Source of the DNA: Parascedosporium putredinis
Taxonomy: Eukaryota > Ascomycota > Sordariomycetes > Microascales > Microascaceae
Length of the DNA: 64,000 nucleotides
Assembly (NCBI GenBank): GCA_949357655.1
Contig: CASHTG010000001.1
Span: forward strand, 2,666,001 to 2,730,000
Reading direction: 5' to 3'
The number at the start of each line of letters is the position of its first letter. Within the stretch, counting starts at the first letter, position 1. The notes beneath the pieces are model-generated. The model had not been told where the DNA came from, did not search any database, and was given only the letters and a program-made list of their open reading frames with translations. Made by a program: the position numbers and the translations under genes. Below, piece by piece: positions 36,090 through 49,300 of this stretch.

Positions 36090-37561
36090 GGCGGTCGAGC
36101 CCGTCTCGTGGTCTCGTGTGTGTGTGTGTGTCGTCGCGGGTCGTTTCTTTCCTTTGCAAAGGGCCGTGTCTCGTCGTTCGTTTTCCCTGTTGCGGTAGAA
36201 CTGGGCGGGGAGTTCAAATGGAGGATGTTGGGAACACTGTGATGTACCGCCGAGGAGGCTTTTATTTTAGTTCCAGCTTGAGGCGCCCCTGTTGATGAAG
36301 TCATTCATGGATCAGGAATGGGCGATGCTCAGCCCTCCTCCCAAGAATCTCCGTAGCGCCGCAGTAGCTCAATTCGATGTCTCGGCCGGTGGACTGGACA
36401 AAAATACCTTTTGCTTTGCTCTCTTTTGTGCTGTTCGGGAGCAGACACCAACCCCCTCTGTCCAGCGTCCAGCCCACTGACAACTGAACCCAACCCATAA
36501 AACCGAAGGGGGTAGTACCAACACCCCAGAGCAAAGAGAAGAGTGCCTTCTCCACGTGGGATCCAGGACTGGATGCCACGAACCACCACAAAACCCCTCT
36601 TAATGTTCCCAAACTTTCATATTATTTGTTGCCCCTTCTAAATCCTACTGAATATTCTGCCCACTAGGCTACATTGGATGTAGGGTTTTAAGACAGTGAA
36701 AGTCGATCTTGCTGTCGGCGGTCGCACTTGGTCTATGTTCAGGACGTGATGCTACTTGATGTATTGAACGAGAGATTCTAATAAACCCTCCACCAGATAG
36801 AAGCCCCCTTCTCTCTCCGAACGCACGCATCTTTCCATCTAAGCTAGCCCATTCCCCATCCCAATTGAGATTTTAAGATCCTACATATCACGGCAGCAGA
36901 GCGAATGAGCCCAGAAAGGCAGCAGTCATGGCATATTCTGTCTTTTGTGTGTCATGGTCATTATGTCCCAATTCAGTTTATCGTACATACAACGTCTCTC
37001 CAACTTTCAAGTCTATCACCTCCACACTCCTGCCTCCTGCGCTACTCTCCCAGAACAACCCATTGCAATTTACGGGGGTATAATGAAGAAAACCAGCGGT
37101 CTACAACCGTTTGCCGCGATGACTAGCGCCCGCCCAGCCAGAGGCTCGATCCACCATCGGCCTGAGAAATTTTGGTATTCGCGGTCAACGAGGACCGAGC
37201 CTGCACCAAAGTAGAACAAATGAAACCTCTCTTCCTCTGATGGGGCCTGTAGGGTAACAGAATAAAGGGGACATTGCGTATCGAGGGCGTTGTCCTGTTT
37301 CGCGTAGATCCGTAAGCGAGTGTCGGATCATCCGGCAGGCCGGGAGATATTGGAATGGATGGTAGAAAATGCTTGAGAAAAGCGAGAATGAATAAAAAAA
37401 AAGGGAAACGCCTTTCATGCGAGCTTAAGAAGGAATCTATATGTTGATCCGGTGCAGAAGTAAATGAATTGTTGACGTATGAAATGAAATGAAAAAGGAA
37501 ACAAAGGGAAAAAAGAATGAAGACTGCATCCGATGGAACAAGTCGCTTGTGTAGTAGGTAT
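36090..37561. other. Intergenic region with GT microsatellite
   Basis: Contains a (GT)n run at about 36,114-36,131 in the acetyltransferase leader and otherwise ordinary sequence, including the probable 3' UTR of the Ser/Pro-rich gene (about 37,380-37,561). No gene is supported. Confidence 0.5.
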
Positions 37562-40500
37562 TTAACCCCAGATAGGTGCGCGTCGGTACGCCGGGGAGTT
37601 ATAACTGTGCAACACCCTAAATGGAGCGTGCGGTGCGTAGTATGCGTTTGACGAAGTGCTTGGGTTCCGTGCATGGCTCGATCGGGGCACGTAGGGGAAA
37701 CCTTCCGGCCCGCGGGTCCAGGGCAGTCCCTCCGTATTGCATCTGGAGCTGCTGGTAATGAGTCGACGTCCACAGATCCGGGCTTTGTCGAAAGTAGCCA
37801 TGGCTACTACGGGGTTTGCTATTGTTCTGAGACTCGTAGCTCGCCCGGTGCCGAAGCTGCTGCTGCTGACTAGCCTGTCGCTGCATATCCGAGTAAGGGT
37901 TCGCGCTCGAAGGCCGCCTAGAATCTGCCTCTGCTGCTCCGAATAAGGGTTCGCGCTCGCCGAGCGCATGTACGGCGCGCCGCTGCTCCCTTGGCTAGAA
38001 ATCGAATTCGTTCTGCTATGCGGTCTGTTGAGGATTCGTGGCTGCCAGGGATGCTCTTCCGTCTCGCCCGAGAGTGACGGGCTTGGCCTCACGCGGTTGC
38101 TCAAGCTCCGGTGCAGGTGCTGTGGCGGGTAGGCATCCGGAGGCGTCGTGGACCCATCTTGGCTGACTTGTCCAAGGTTGTTTTGGGGCGGGAACCCGTT
38201 CATGCTTTCGTGGCTCGGTTGCCGATACAGACTAGTTTGGCTCCTCGCCCTCTTCAAACCAGAGGCAGATTGTGGGCGCAGGGGTGCCGGAATGCGAAGT
38301 TGTACGACGCTGCGAGCTCGCACCAAGCCCTGGGGCGGGGCGTCCATGTAGATGTAATCTCCCGCATAGGTCTGGTGGGTCGATCCGGCGTCAAAAGATG
38401 CTGGGCTCCCCGCGTTAGATCGCGCCTTGAGGGCTGCCAGTCGCACATCCAGTTCACGTTCGGATCGCGAGGCTACGGATCCGGCGCGGGATGGTGCGCG
38501 AGATGGTGCCGGAGAAAAGTAAGCGTCCCGAGCACTCGTCATCGCGGCGAAGGAAGGGTCGTAGCCATTCCTGCTCAAGGCATCGCGCGTGTAATCGGAG
38601 GCCGATGTCACGTCGCTTTCGGCAGAGCTGCTCCGGCTCCATCTCTCGTTTTCGGGAACCATTGAATCATGATGCTGGTCCTGCTCTTGTTCGTGCACCA
38701 GTTCTCCGCCGTCGACGCTGTCGCTTTCTGGCGAGTTCGACCTTCGAAACGACAATCTGGAGGGCAATACCGCGGCGGCGGCGTTGACTACCGAACTCGA
38801 GATTGCTTGCAGAGAGCGGCGCCGCTGAACTCCTCTATCACTCGGGGTCTCTGAACGGGGTTCCGCCGACTGCTCGTACTCGTCTGTCGGAGCAGTTTCG
38901 ACATTGGCCAAGTTGGATGGCCGTGCATCCCTCTGGGCCTTGGCACGAAGGTCTGGAGTGGAGGCCGAGTCACGAGAAACAGAGGATGCGGTAGACGACC
39001 CGGAATTCCTAAATGAGCGCCGAAGCCCGCTTCCGCGCGAGCTCTTCCTGGATGTCACGCTCAGAAGCCGTTTCAAAGGCCCTGGTTTCCGGGCACGTTC
39101 TCCAGAGTCCGGGGCTTCCAGTCGCGAGGGGCTGAGCTGTATCGAGTCGGGCGAGAGAGGGCCAGACGCACGGTTCTTGTTGATGAGCAAGGACACGGGA
39201 GGGCGGCTCCTTCTTGACCTTGCCGAGACCTCCTCTGGCATGTGGTTGACCGGCGCCTCTCCCATGCGCATGCTGGCAGTAGTGTTGGACCGGGGGAGCG
39301 GATAGTCCTTGGGGGTGGCGGGGGTGGAGGGGCCTCTCGGTTTGGCGGGGTCGGCATCGCAGCATGCGTAGGCATGAGTGTAGGGCTAGGAGGGTTAAAG
39401 TTGCCAAGATAGGAGACGGTCGGGCTCGACGTCTCCGCCAAGGCTTGGTGTGGAAATGCTACCTCGGCGGGGCACGGTGGAAGATCCTTGTCCGCCGCTG
39501 CTGATGAGCCGTTCGACAGTCGAAGGGATCGTAATGAGACGTTCGAACTATAGCCCGAATCTGTTTTGGAGAAGGGCTTCTGCGTCGAGTAGTCTGAAAT
39601 TGGGCTAGACACGATGCCACTGTCCCTGTCCTGCCCGGAGAGACTTCGAAGAGCCTTGACTGTCACATCCGCGCGCGGGCGTGTTGTGCGCCGACGGGTT
39701 TGAACATCAGCGTCTTGTCCCTGGCGGAGCTCGGATGTTGGTGGACTCTGGCCGTCATCTTCAAAAGATCATCTTCCATGGCGGTGTGTTTCGATGTCGT
39801 CTGCAACTGCAGAGGAGACACCGGGCGCGGCTCAGATAAAGTAAAAGACCCAAAATTTATCCCGGGAAGGAAATTAGCAAAGCTTCCGGCGTCGGTCCGG
39901 GCGTGGGTCGAAGACTGGCTTTCGGCGCCAGCTTCTAGTTTGAGAAAGGTTGCCGTTATAGGGCTTAGAGCGCTCACAATCGGTCGGGGTTCCGCAATCT
40001 TCAAGTGGACGGCGGCGTTTTGTTTCGGGGTGGACTCGAGACTCGAATTGGAATCATTGTGCAAAACGAATACCTGGCCCCCGGAGCCCCTCTTCCTCCG
40101 CCTCTTATCGCTGCTCGGGCTAGGGGCCCCATTCGTGATGCGCAACGAGCCAAACTTCATGGCTCCAAGTTGCTGGTAATCGGTTTCGCTAGGTGTAACA
40201 GCTCTCTGACCGTTCAGATCGGTGAGCTTCGAAGGCACAGATTGTATCCGGGTCGGACTGCGTTCGATAGAATTCCTCCTCGACTGGCGAGCGGATGCTG
40301 CTGTTTCGTGCCTTCCTCGAAGGCTTGTCCTCCGTGATGCTTCCGACGCGGTTTCGGCCCGGGTAGCAACTCCCGGGGTCCGAATGATGGAACGGCGGCG
40401 TACGGGGGCAAAGAGTGAGATCTCGGAGTTCGCTCGAGAAAGTCGAACACTCGGTGCTCGCGTGGCTGGGTGCGAGCTTTTCCAAGTGTTCTCAGACAAG

Positions 40501-41338
40501 GAATTCTTAGACTCGGATACTACTGATTCGTGGTCATGCATAGTCACAGGCGGGTTGAAGTGGGAGAGTCGGTGGCTTGGGAAAGCTTCACGGTCGTACG
40601 AGGCATAAGCTCCGTCCTCCGGCACATGCCAGCTGCGTCGAGGTTAGATCGGATGTGCTCCAGCAAACAAATGAGACTATGGGGAGGATAGGGGTAGGGG
40701 TGGACGACCACGCCGTCCACGGCCGAAGCATAGCAGATGAAAGCTAGCTACAAACCAAAGACTCACCTCTCAGTTAGACGCCTAGAGTAGTTTTGAATTT
40801 GGCGGGTGTCATAGATCATAGACTGAACTCGAGGGATCCCGTCGTCCTTCCGGGGCACGGTGAAGCCCTGACTCGCCTGCCACTGTTCGCCGGACCAACG
40901 TCGAGAGGAGCGAGACCGTAAAAGGCTTCGTCGTCTACTGAATGGATCCTTGAGGGGAGGATCCGGTGGAAGTTCGGTTTGGTCGTCTGTCTGCCAAGTT
41001 GTGTCGGGCTCGGGCACAGGTTGCGTAGAAAGTGTGATGGGGACAGGAATTGGGATTGGGATTGGGGCAGAAGCAGAAGCAGAAACAGAAGCAGGTACGG
41101 CACGAGAGGAAGGCCGAGAGGAGAAGAGGAAAGAAGAAGGTCGTGGGGCGCGAGGACGATCGCCGTCGTCAGGTGAGGAGGAAGTAGCAGCTCGGGTAAT
41201 CCTGGGAGCCAAGCGTCCATTCGAGCTTAACAGGCCAGCTGTCGTGGAGGCATGTTTTCCGACTCGAGGTTTGGACAGCTTATGAGGAGTCTTTTTCGGC
41301 GGCGGCGCCTCAACGGATGAACTGCTGGCATTGCCCAT
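37562..41338 (-). CDS. Large Ser/Pro-rich disordered protein with N-myristoylation signal
   Basis: Hypothetical protein of about 1,200 residues, almost wholly disordered. The first ATG of the frame is at 41338 and gives MGNASSSS, matching the myristoylation rule (Gly2, Ser6), followed by a basic stretch (KKTPHKLSKPRVGKH) that would aid membrane binding. An intron at 40767-40633 (GTGAGT...ACGCAG, branch CTAAC) joins RRLTE to SWHVPEDGAYASYD. Notable segments: simple repeats (PIPIPIPVPI, SASASAS), several RRxS-type basophilic kinase sites (RRRSII, RRNSIERS, RRRSLQAIS), a Pro run (PPPPPPP) and a Gln-rich patch near 37,870. It ends YNSPAYRRAPIWG. Frames change around 39,660, 39,300, 37,890 and 37,700, consistent with deletions. 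It resembles fungal proteins often labelled proteophosphoglycan-like. Function is unknown; a membrane-bound signalling scaffold is a guess. Confidence 0.7.
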
Positions 41339-42357
41339 CGGGATCCCGGGGACGGGTGGCACCCCCTTTGTACGTTTAACGAATGTTGGCCGAGGTGGAC
41401 CAACTCGCGGTCTGTTGCTCCCACGGAACCCACGTGTACACCCCTCTCTACCTCTGTTGTCCCTCTAGCTGCTACGTCTGCTGTTCTTTTTTTTTCCCTT
41501 GCCGAACCCTCACGGAACGTCTGGTCAAGCTTCTTCCCGAAAACAAAGGGAAAAATGAGATCGCAGCAAGGGGTGGGGGAGGGGAGGGGGTGGGAGATGT
41601 GAGATGCGAGCAACAAGACGGACGGTACGGCCGATTCGAGGTTGAGCGTTGGCCAAAGGGTTTGCTCCCCCGAAGCAGGATGGTGGGTAAAGTGCGATTT
41701 GGCGAGAGATCTGGTACACGGGAAGGGTGCAAGGCGAGCCACGGCACAGTCGACAAGACAGCAAAAGCTCTGGCCTCAACTTAGCCGGCTTTGTAAGGGC
41801 TAAGCGGATATTGAAACTTCCATGCCGCAAATCCACCCTGGACGGTTTTCCCTGTTTAAAAATTCGAGGCTAGGGGCAGCCTCAAGTATATGGGAATGGA
41901 ACGGGGGTGTGTGAGGGATAAGTAGGCAGGTTTGAGGTAGGAGCAGGTGAGGCTCGGGGTCGACGCAGATCAAGTAAATCCACTGAGCAGCAGGAGCAAT
42001 CCTGAGGAAACGGGTGCGGGTGCGGACGCCAGGGGGAACGGAGCACTCGAGGGTCGAATTGTGAATTGGTCCAAGCCAGCACCAATGCGTCCGTCCAGTA
42101 AAGGGGGAATGATTGATCAAAGAGCAGCTCTTGCACTCTACCCAGGGCCAAAAATAAAGGCAAGGAATGAGCAGGGTTTCAAAAGGCTCAAGGAAGGGAG
42201 AGAGGGGATGGGAGAATCAGAGCTCGCAATGGGAAATTGTGGTCCTCGTCGAATACATATACATCAAATGATGGGCATTTGTTTCTCAAGTTTGGTTCAC
42301 TTTTTCTTGTTTTTCATCACTTTGCCCCCTTCTGCATTATTGGAAGGGTGCTGCTAG

Positions 42358-42380
42358 ACTGGGCTGGGCTGGGCTGGGCT
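42358..42380. repeat. GGGCT pentanucleotide array
   Basis: Four to five tandem copies of GGGCT. This is the reverse-strand version of the CCCAG array at 8022-8050, suggesting that slippage of this motif is common in the genome. Confidence 0.7.
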
Positions 42381-43922
42381 TCCTTGGTCTGGGGAGGCAG
42401 AAGAAGCCTGTGCGTCAAGGAAATCCTGCGTTGCTGGCAGCATGGCCATGTCGCGCTGTTGCGAAGCGAATGAGGGAATGAGGGGGAAGGGGACGAGCTT
42501 GAGACTTGATTTCTGTGTGGTACTCTGGCGGCGGGATGGGTATTGCTACATGCCAGATCGGGACTTATCACCCCAGGCCGGGAATTAAATCGAGGGTGCC
42601 ACCTGAATATCTTGCGTCGTGAGGGAGATTTGGGTACATTGAATGGGGAAGAGATCCAAGCCCCATGTACTTTTTTTCGATGATGGGGCACCGGCCTTGT
42701 CTGGGAGCCCGAAAGCGTTCCGCCCCGGCCACCGGAGCCGGGGTCGATAGTAGCCGTGGGTGAAGTCAACGAAGAACATTGTACAACAAGGACTAGCGCC
42801 AGAGAGGTATTGCATCACCAATTTAGAGGTGGGGACTAGTAAAATGACACAGCTATAACCCCCAGCTTGGAGTAAGCCAACCACTCATAGCAGAGGGAAT
42901 TGCTTAGAAACGCAAGCACGCCAACATGCCAGCCCTTTGTCAACACCGCCATCCATTATGTATCGTGGTCGTTCAAACAATCAAGACAATAGATACTTGT
43001 AGAAAGAAAATAAACTGAATGTTTCGAGGAATGAACAGCTAGCTAGACCAAAAAAAAAAAAAACAAATTGTACATTGCAAGTAACCTTGTGATGACTACC
43101 GAGGTAGCTGGCCGCACTGAGGTCCTCAGTCCTCAGGGGCAACATCAATTGAATGGGAATTGAATATGTACTTTGTAGCTTAAAAGAGTTCCCGCCAACA
43201 CCACACCGGACTCAGTAACCCCCTGTCAGCTAGTGCGCACTAGCCGGCGCAGGTCATCAGTGAGACGACGAGAGGATCGGTGTTTTGGGTATGAATACTT
43301 GACGTTCATGTAGATCCGCGTCGACTGGTTGACTGATGGCCACGCCAATCCCTCACTTTAAGGGCCGACTGGCCAGGGCCCTGTCCCCCTTTTGTCTTGC
43401 ACTCCCGCCCTTTCCCACGCAAGAGGCGACCAATGCTTCGAGAAGCACTAGACTATCCGCGGCGTTGAGCGGTCAAGGCGCTGGCGGACGAGGTGTTGTC
43501 CGCCCCCAGACAAAGCAAAGCTCCTCAGCCAATGAGCCGATTCCCCCGACGACCTATGACAATCGACCAAACTGTCATGGATGCACCCTTCGAGCGTGGA
43601 ATCCCTGTCAAATGGCGAAAGCTCCTCGCTCACCATTGAGGATTGAGGAGGGGCGCTATTTCTGGCCAGGCTCAGTATATTGTTATAATAAGATATAAAT
43701 CTCCTTTTCTGGGGAGAAGAGGCGAGCTGGGTCCTGTGTCAGTTCCGTTTTCGACGGATTGGATGGATGAGTTGGCAAAGTCTCTAGCAGTCATCTTTGC
43801 GAGCCAGTGTGTCCGCAAGCGGGTTGAAAAACGCCCGTACCAAGGTACTTACTCGTTACTCTTCATGGCTTTCCTATCCCTTTGCCCATGTTCGCTAAAC
43901 TTCCTCTTCCACCAATTTTTTG

Positions 43923-43948
43923 AGGGGGTGAAGGGGGTGAAGGGGGTT
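43923..43948. repeat. G-rich tandem repeat (GGGGGTGAA)
   Basis: Three near-identical units of GGGGGTGAA followed by further GGG runs (GGGAGG, GGGCTG). At least four G runs lie within about 45 nt, so G-quadruplex formation is possible. Confidence 0.5.
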
Positions 43949-46272
43949 GAACTGGGAGGCTGGGCTGCAGCCACTCATTCCCATCCGCGCCCCCAGACGG
44001 TGGGGTTAATAAACGACATGGACTTTACTCAGAGAAACTTTTGAGGTGATGAATTGATTAAAATTGATAAACAAAAACCAATCCATCGACCTCTATCTCG
44101 AGTTGGATTCGGGTTGACGGGGATGGTGGTGGATGTCGAATGTTGACGACGGATCGCCGTTGACCCCGTCTTGGTTATTTTGTTTACAACGGGTGTATGA
44201 CGACGCTTGCGCTCCAGAGCAGAGCAAGCTGATTCCCATTCCGCACGCCCATCATTCCATGGCCCCATTGGTCATCGCGGATGCTTCAAGTTCAATGTTG
44301 TATTGGATTGACGAGTCGCCCGTCCATACTTTCAAGCTCGTTACCAGCACATGAAGATTTCGAGAACCAATCCGTGCTATATTAAACATGAAAGCTGCAA
44401 CGAACATTGTTATTTCCAAACACCTCCGTAGCACACCCACGACGCCCCATCTGAACCTCGGACTAAACAAAGATTGAATTGAGAAATGAGTCGGCTTTGG
44501 CCCCGGCCTTGGACTCACCCAGTGTACAAGTACCGAGAGAATAGATAATTCCAAGTGCACGTTTTCTTTTTGCTGCGGAGAACACTGATGTTGAAACAAG
44601 AGAAACCAAAAGCCAAACCCTTGACCCGCAGCCTGTGAGCTCTCGCAGCGTTCCATCAAAGCTCATTTGTCTCCCTGCTCTGTCTGCCCCCCGCCCTTGG
44701 GTCGTTTTCGTCTTGCGCTTCGTGCATCCGGATTATTCTCCGGATGCGACAAGGGGGTCCCTCGGTACTGTTGACACGGTCGTGGTCGCGACATCCACCC
44801 AATCACCATGTATCAGTGACTTTGGTTCGGAGACGCCATCGCCAGGTGCGTTTCAGAATATTTTCCAAACACCATCACCAAGACCTCATCCGCCGTCCCC
44901 TTCGCAGGGACGCCAAGGCAGGAGAGCGGTCGACCAGCGTTTCCCTCAACTCGCGCCCTGGCATCGTGCAGCGACAAATTGGGCTTGTTTCCCAACACGC
45001 ACGTCCTGCCGATGATTCGAGCCCTCGCAGCACAAGTTTGTAATCTCGAGAGTCGGTTGTTTGATCAAGCCTGGGCCGTAAGAGTCAAAGAGCCTTCGAG
45101 AACAAGCACCAGCCATGCTCATTCACACTCCCTACGCCATACTTTTTTGGGGGAGTCTCACAAGCCAAGCCTGCATTCCCATGCGGGCGTGGGGGCGGGG
45201 AGAGGGAAGGGTGGTTTCGAGACCAGCTCAGTCCATCAAGCAATGAAGCAATCGTGCTCTTGACCGTGCTTGCCATGCTCCCACTCATTGTAACGCTGCG
45301 AGACAACGTCCATATAATACCGGCGCTTATAGATATGTGGGCTTGAAAACAAGGATTGTACGACCTTGGCAGACTCCATCCGAGGAAGACCTTGAACCAT
45401 CATTTGTGGCATTCCTCCAAGTCCATAATCTGGTTGGCAAGAAAATACCACACGACGTCAGTTCCCGCTGAGGTCGGGGAAAAGGAAACCGAGCTTGAAT
45501 GGATGGATCAATACAATCTCCGCTCAAGTCGGAGGGCAAAATATTGTGGTTCGGCAGGCAATTGCCTTCTGCCCTCCAGACGAGGCAGCCGCGAGAGGTA
45601 AAACGTCACATAGCTGTCGTGCAAAAGGTACCTAAGTCGCAGAAGTGACGTTCGCATTTTTATTTCCCAGGCCTGATAAATGAACACCTCGACCAAGTCT
45701 ACATTGATGTAATACCAAGGAGGCTGTCTGGGGAATGAGCGGGAGTCTCAGGAGGAGCGGGGCCGAATAATACAGCATAGGTGATGGACCGGGGCTGCTC
45801 ACTTCATATTACTTCTTAATATCCTGTGGGGATTTCGCGGAGACGCCATTTGGCCAGCATCAACCTTGGAGCAAGTGGGCCCAGCACTTTGCCGGCGGAA
45901 TCCGTCGAAAAGGCCGCCATGATTGGGTCTCACCGAGCCATCACAATCAATTGGCAGCCTTCCAAACTGAGACCCCGCGAGTGAGTGGGACAATATCTGG
46001 AGCCTCCATCATCGATTGATGGCGACATTCCCTCATTTCCATGGGAAATTTCCGGGCTTGGGTCCGTCTCAGACAGCAGTTCAGCCCACCTACACACAAT
46101 CCGGCAGCCTTTCCAGGGCGGGCAAGATCGCCATTTGCAGTTTTTGGATATATTGGATGGTTGATTCTTCCTTGGTCCAACTCTTTCCCGACCGCTGACG
46201 AGCCAGAGCCTTTGCGAACGGCATGTGCCTAATTCCGGCAGAGAGACAGAACGCCTACCGGTTTGGAAATAA

Positions 46273-46329
46273 GGTCGGTCCATGAGAATCGAACGGACAA
46301 CTTGTGGTTAGCTCCTACCCAAGCCGGCC
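46273..46329 (-). pseudogene. tRNA-like remnant with A-box and B-box
   Basis: Read on the minus strand the segment begins GGCCGGC and ends GACCGACC, which resembles the two sides of a tRNA acceptor stem with mismatches. Near its start GGGTAGGAGC resembles an A-box, and GTTCGATTC matches the B-box/T-loop consensus. At 57 nt it is too short for a tRNA, the T-stem does not pair, and no anticodon arm can be drawn. It could be a decayed tRNA, a tRNA-derived SINE head, or chance. Confidence 0.2.
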
Positions 46330-49300
46330 ATGTCTACTCATCTGTCTCCATCAATCCAACGGATCCATGAACTACGCGTAATGCTGGCGTGCTGACCGGC
46401 TCTGAGTGGGGAAAGAGGAAAGGACATCAATTGATGGCAATAATTAAGATTACAACATACTTATAATAAAGAGCAAGGAAAGTACTCTGCAGTAGGACCT
46501 ATTCCTTTGAGAAAATAGAGAGAGGAAAGTAGAATGGGGAGAACATTGAAGGGAAGAAACACACGCATCGAAAGCCCTCGATGGTGTGACCTGCAAGAGG
46601 GCCCAGCCACCTTCGGATTCAATGTTGTTTTCCTCGCTCGAATTTCCGACATCAGCTTGTATCGTTCCTCTCGACATGTTCGCGGCATGCAAAAGATTGA
46701 TCACCGCTAGGTACACCAGAGATATTCATCTCAGTCGCTACATGTACACATACTTGCACGCGTGTTTTTGGGGAGGACTCTCCCTCGGAAATCGCCAACT
46801 TCAATCTAGATCGATCTCAAGGCATGAGCGTTTCCTAATACTATTAAGCGCGATCAGCTCATGGATTTTCCACCTTCTTTCTCAAAGGAGGCAGGGGAGA
46901 CATGGAATCCTCTATCCAGGCGGAAGACGGCGGGTTGTCTCAAGTCCGTTCGCTCGCGGCCTCGATTAAGCTCCCTGTCCCCGCGACGATCATGCTCCAT
47001 CAACCACAGACTCCTGGGGCTCCACCCGGGACACGCCCACGGCAGCAGCGCTCTTTCCAGCCATTAGCCTCCATTTAATGTTCTCGATGCATTCGGTCTC
47101 GCCCAAACAGCCCACGCAGGGTCATTTGGGCGACGCATCCTGATCCTTGTCACAGCATGTAGTGGAGTGCTCCTCGTCCTCACGCGTTCAAGACGTCGAA
47201 AGCCCTGGCTCGGGCTTACTCGCCGCCACAATGCCGGGGAGAGTTCTAAAGCGGCAGGGACATGCGCTCCAATTTTAACACTCCATCGCCTGGCCAGCTA
47301 AGCGGGCCTGTCCTTGCCAGGCTTGATTTCCAGTGCATTGGACACTCGATAAACAAAGCTGAAGTGTGAGCGTGCATATCGCTGTTGAAAGGCCTAGGGC
47401 TCAGGACAACTAATCGTGCAGCATGGACTAGTTTCGACCCCGCTCGTCATTTGATGCTCTGCTCTTGGGCTGTTCTGCATCCCACGAATCGCAAATGCCA
47501 GCTCTGGAGGAGGCGGGCAAGCCTACCGAGGTAGAGTCTCATGAAACTGATGGGGAGGAAGCGAGCGAAGTCAGACGAGAGTGCACGTCGTCCCTGTTCC
47601 TAGCCACCACGACCCGTGATCGGCATTGCTGTGTTAGTGCTAATAACGTTGGTCCCTGCAAACCGCTACCCGCGAGGAACTCACCAACTTACCCTATTAA
47701 CCTAACCCCCTTTTCCTCTTTTTCTTTTTTTTTTTTCTCTTTTTTCTTTTTGGCTAGCAATTGTAGTGGCGGTCAGGACGGCCCCAGTCCAGCCCAGCTC
47801 TCCCGTTTTCCTCCCTTCCACTTCCCCCTTGTTTTTCTTAAACCTCTATTTTTGTCCCTAGTTTTAGGTCATTTTTCTCGTCTTCTATCTATTTTCTTTC
47901 AATTCCATACATTGCTATAAAATAAAAATAAAAGGCAAGAGTGCAGGTTGCTCCTTGGATATTCGAGCTCCAGCCTCTAGTCTAGACAATCCACCCCCAA
48001 CTTCTTGTTAGTCAGCCCGCAAAAATCCGGACCAACTCAGCCGAGAGCTGCCCCGTTGCATTAAGTGTCGCAAAACTCGCGATGTCAAGGGCGGTTAAAT
48101 TTCAGTGAGACACAGCACTCTAGAATGAGTGACCCCGTGTGTGTCGAGCCGAGGATTCCGTGTCCCACGGCTTATCTTCTAAGTCCTTTTAGAAGCACCC
48201 GCGAAGGGGGCTGGGAAGCAAGTCGACTCCCGTCATCGAATCCCCCACCCCCTCTGAAGGCAGGCTGACTCGTGCGGATATTGACTGTATCGCTGATCAT
48301 CCCAGGAATCTACACCCAGGCGACGGTGAATTATCCAACAAAGGCGGTATGGCTCACGGGGGTGGAGCGAGGGGAGATAACCAACTATTACCCGAGGGAC
48401 CTTTCCGTCCCAAGTTTGAACCAGGAGGGCGTTTACCTTGCCCACTTTCCATATCCTCAAGTTAACCGTGTGGGATTTCCAGCGCAGCACCGCAGCACCG
48501 TAGCCCGAACCTGGGTTTTGTTGCTTCGAACTTCTCGCTAGTCCTGCGTTTCCGGCCGTGGCTCGAAACTAGGGAGGCACGATTAGACACCGGCCCGGTC
48601 TTCATCCAACGTCCAGGACCATCTTTGAGACCTCCACTTGGGGGTGGGAAGCAGACTCCCCGCAGTAGACACACGATCCTGGACGGTTCACGCTGGCCTC
48701 CCACGACGTTCTTCGGCGCTTTCTGATCCCCGAATGAAACTTCGGACGGCAGCAAGATGATATTCAAGGACCACTGGCGGTGATCACCTATGAACGGATG
48801 AAAGCCTTTTCGATCCAGTTCGAAATATGTTTCCCGCCATAGCCGGCCCAGGTCTCTGCGCGCTAAGCCTTCACTCATATCTCACCTCCACGTCACTGAT
48901 GCCGTCTGCCGGGGGAGTGATTATTCTCAGAGTCCGTCCTCCCCGGTACTAACTCTCAAGGTAGATGACTGGCCACCGTAATTGCTCGAGGTCAATCTGA
49001 ATGACAGTAGGTGCGTTCAAGAGCCAGCTCCACAGACGGAGGAGTGTAACCCAGCATGGGATGCTCTTCAGCACCCGGGGACCTACCAAGAGTCTATGCC
49101 TTCATATTTTGTAAGCAGGAAAATGTACACAAGAGGCATTATGCGAATAGCCAGCCACGCCCCATTCCCACATCTAGGATCGAGGCAGGTCTGCATGAAC
49201 CACCACGTCCCCTAGCCGTGAGGATCGGCGTTCGCGCAACCCTCCCTACTTGATACAAAAATAAGCGCCGACCCTATCCTCTCCCATAGCTGGATTCGTC

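Noticed and set aside
47060..47280. About 65-codon open stretch without ATG
   Set aside because: No start, no splice-supported extension and no recognisable domain.
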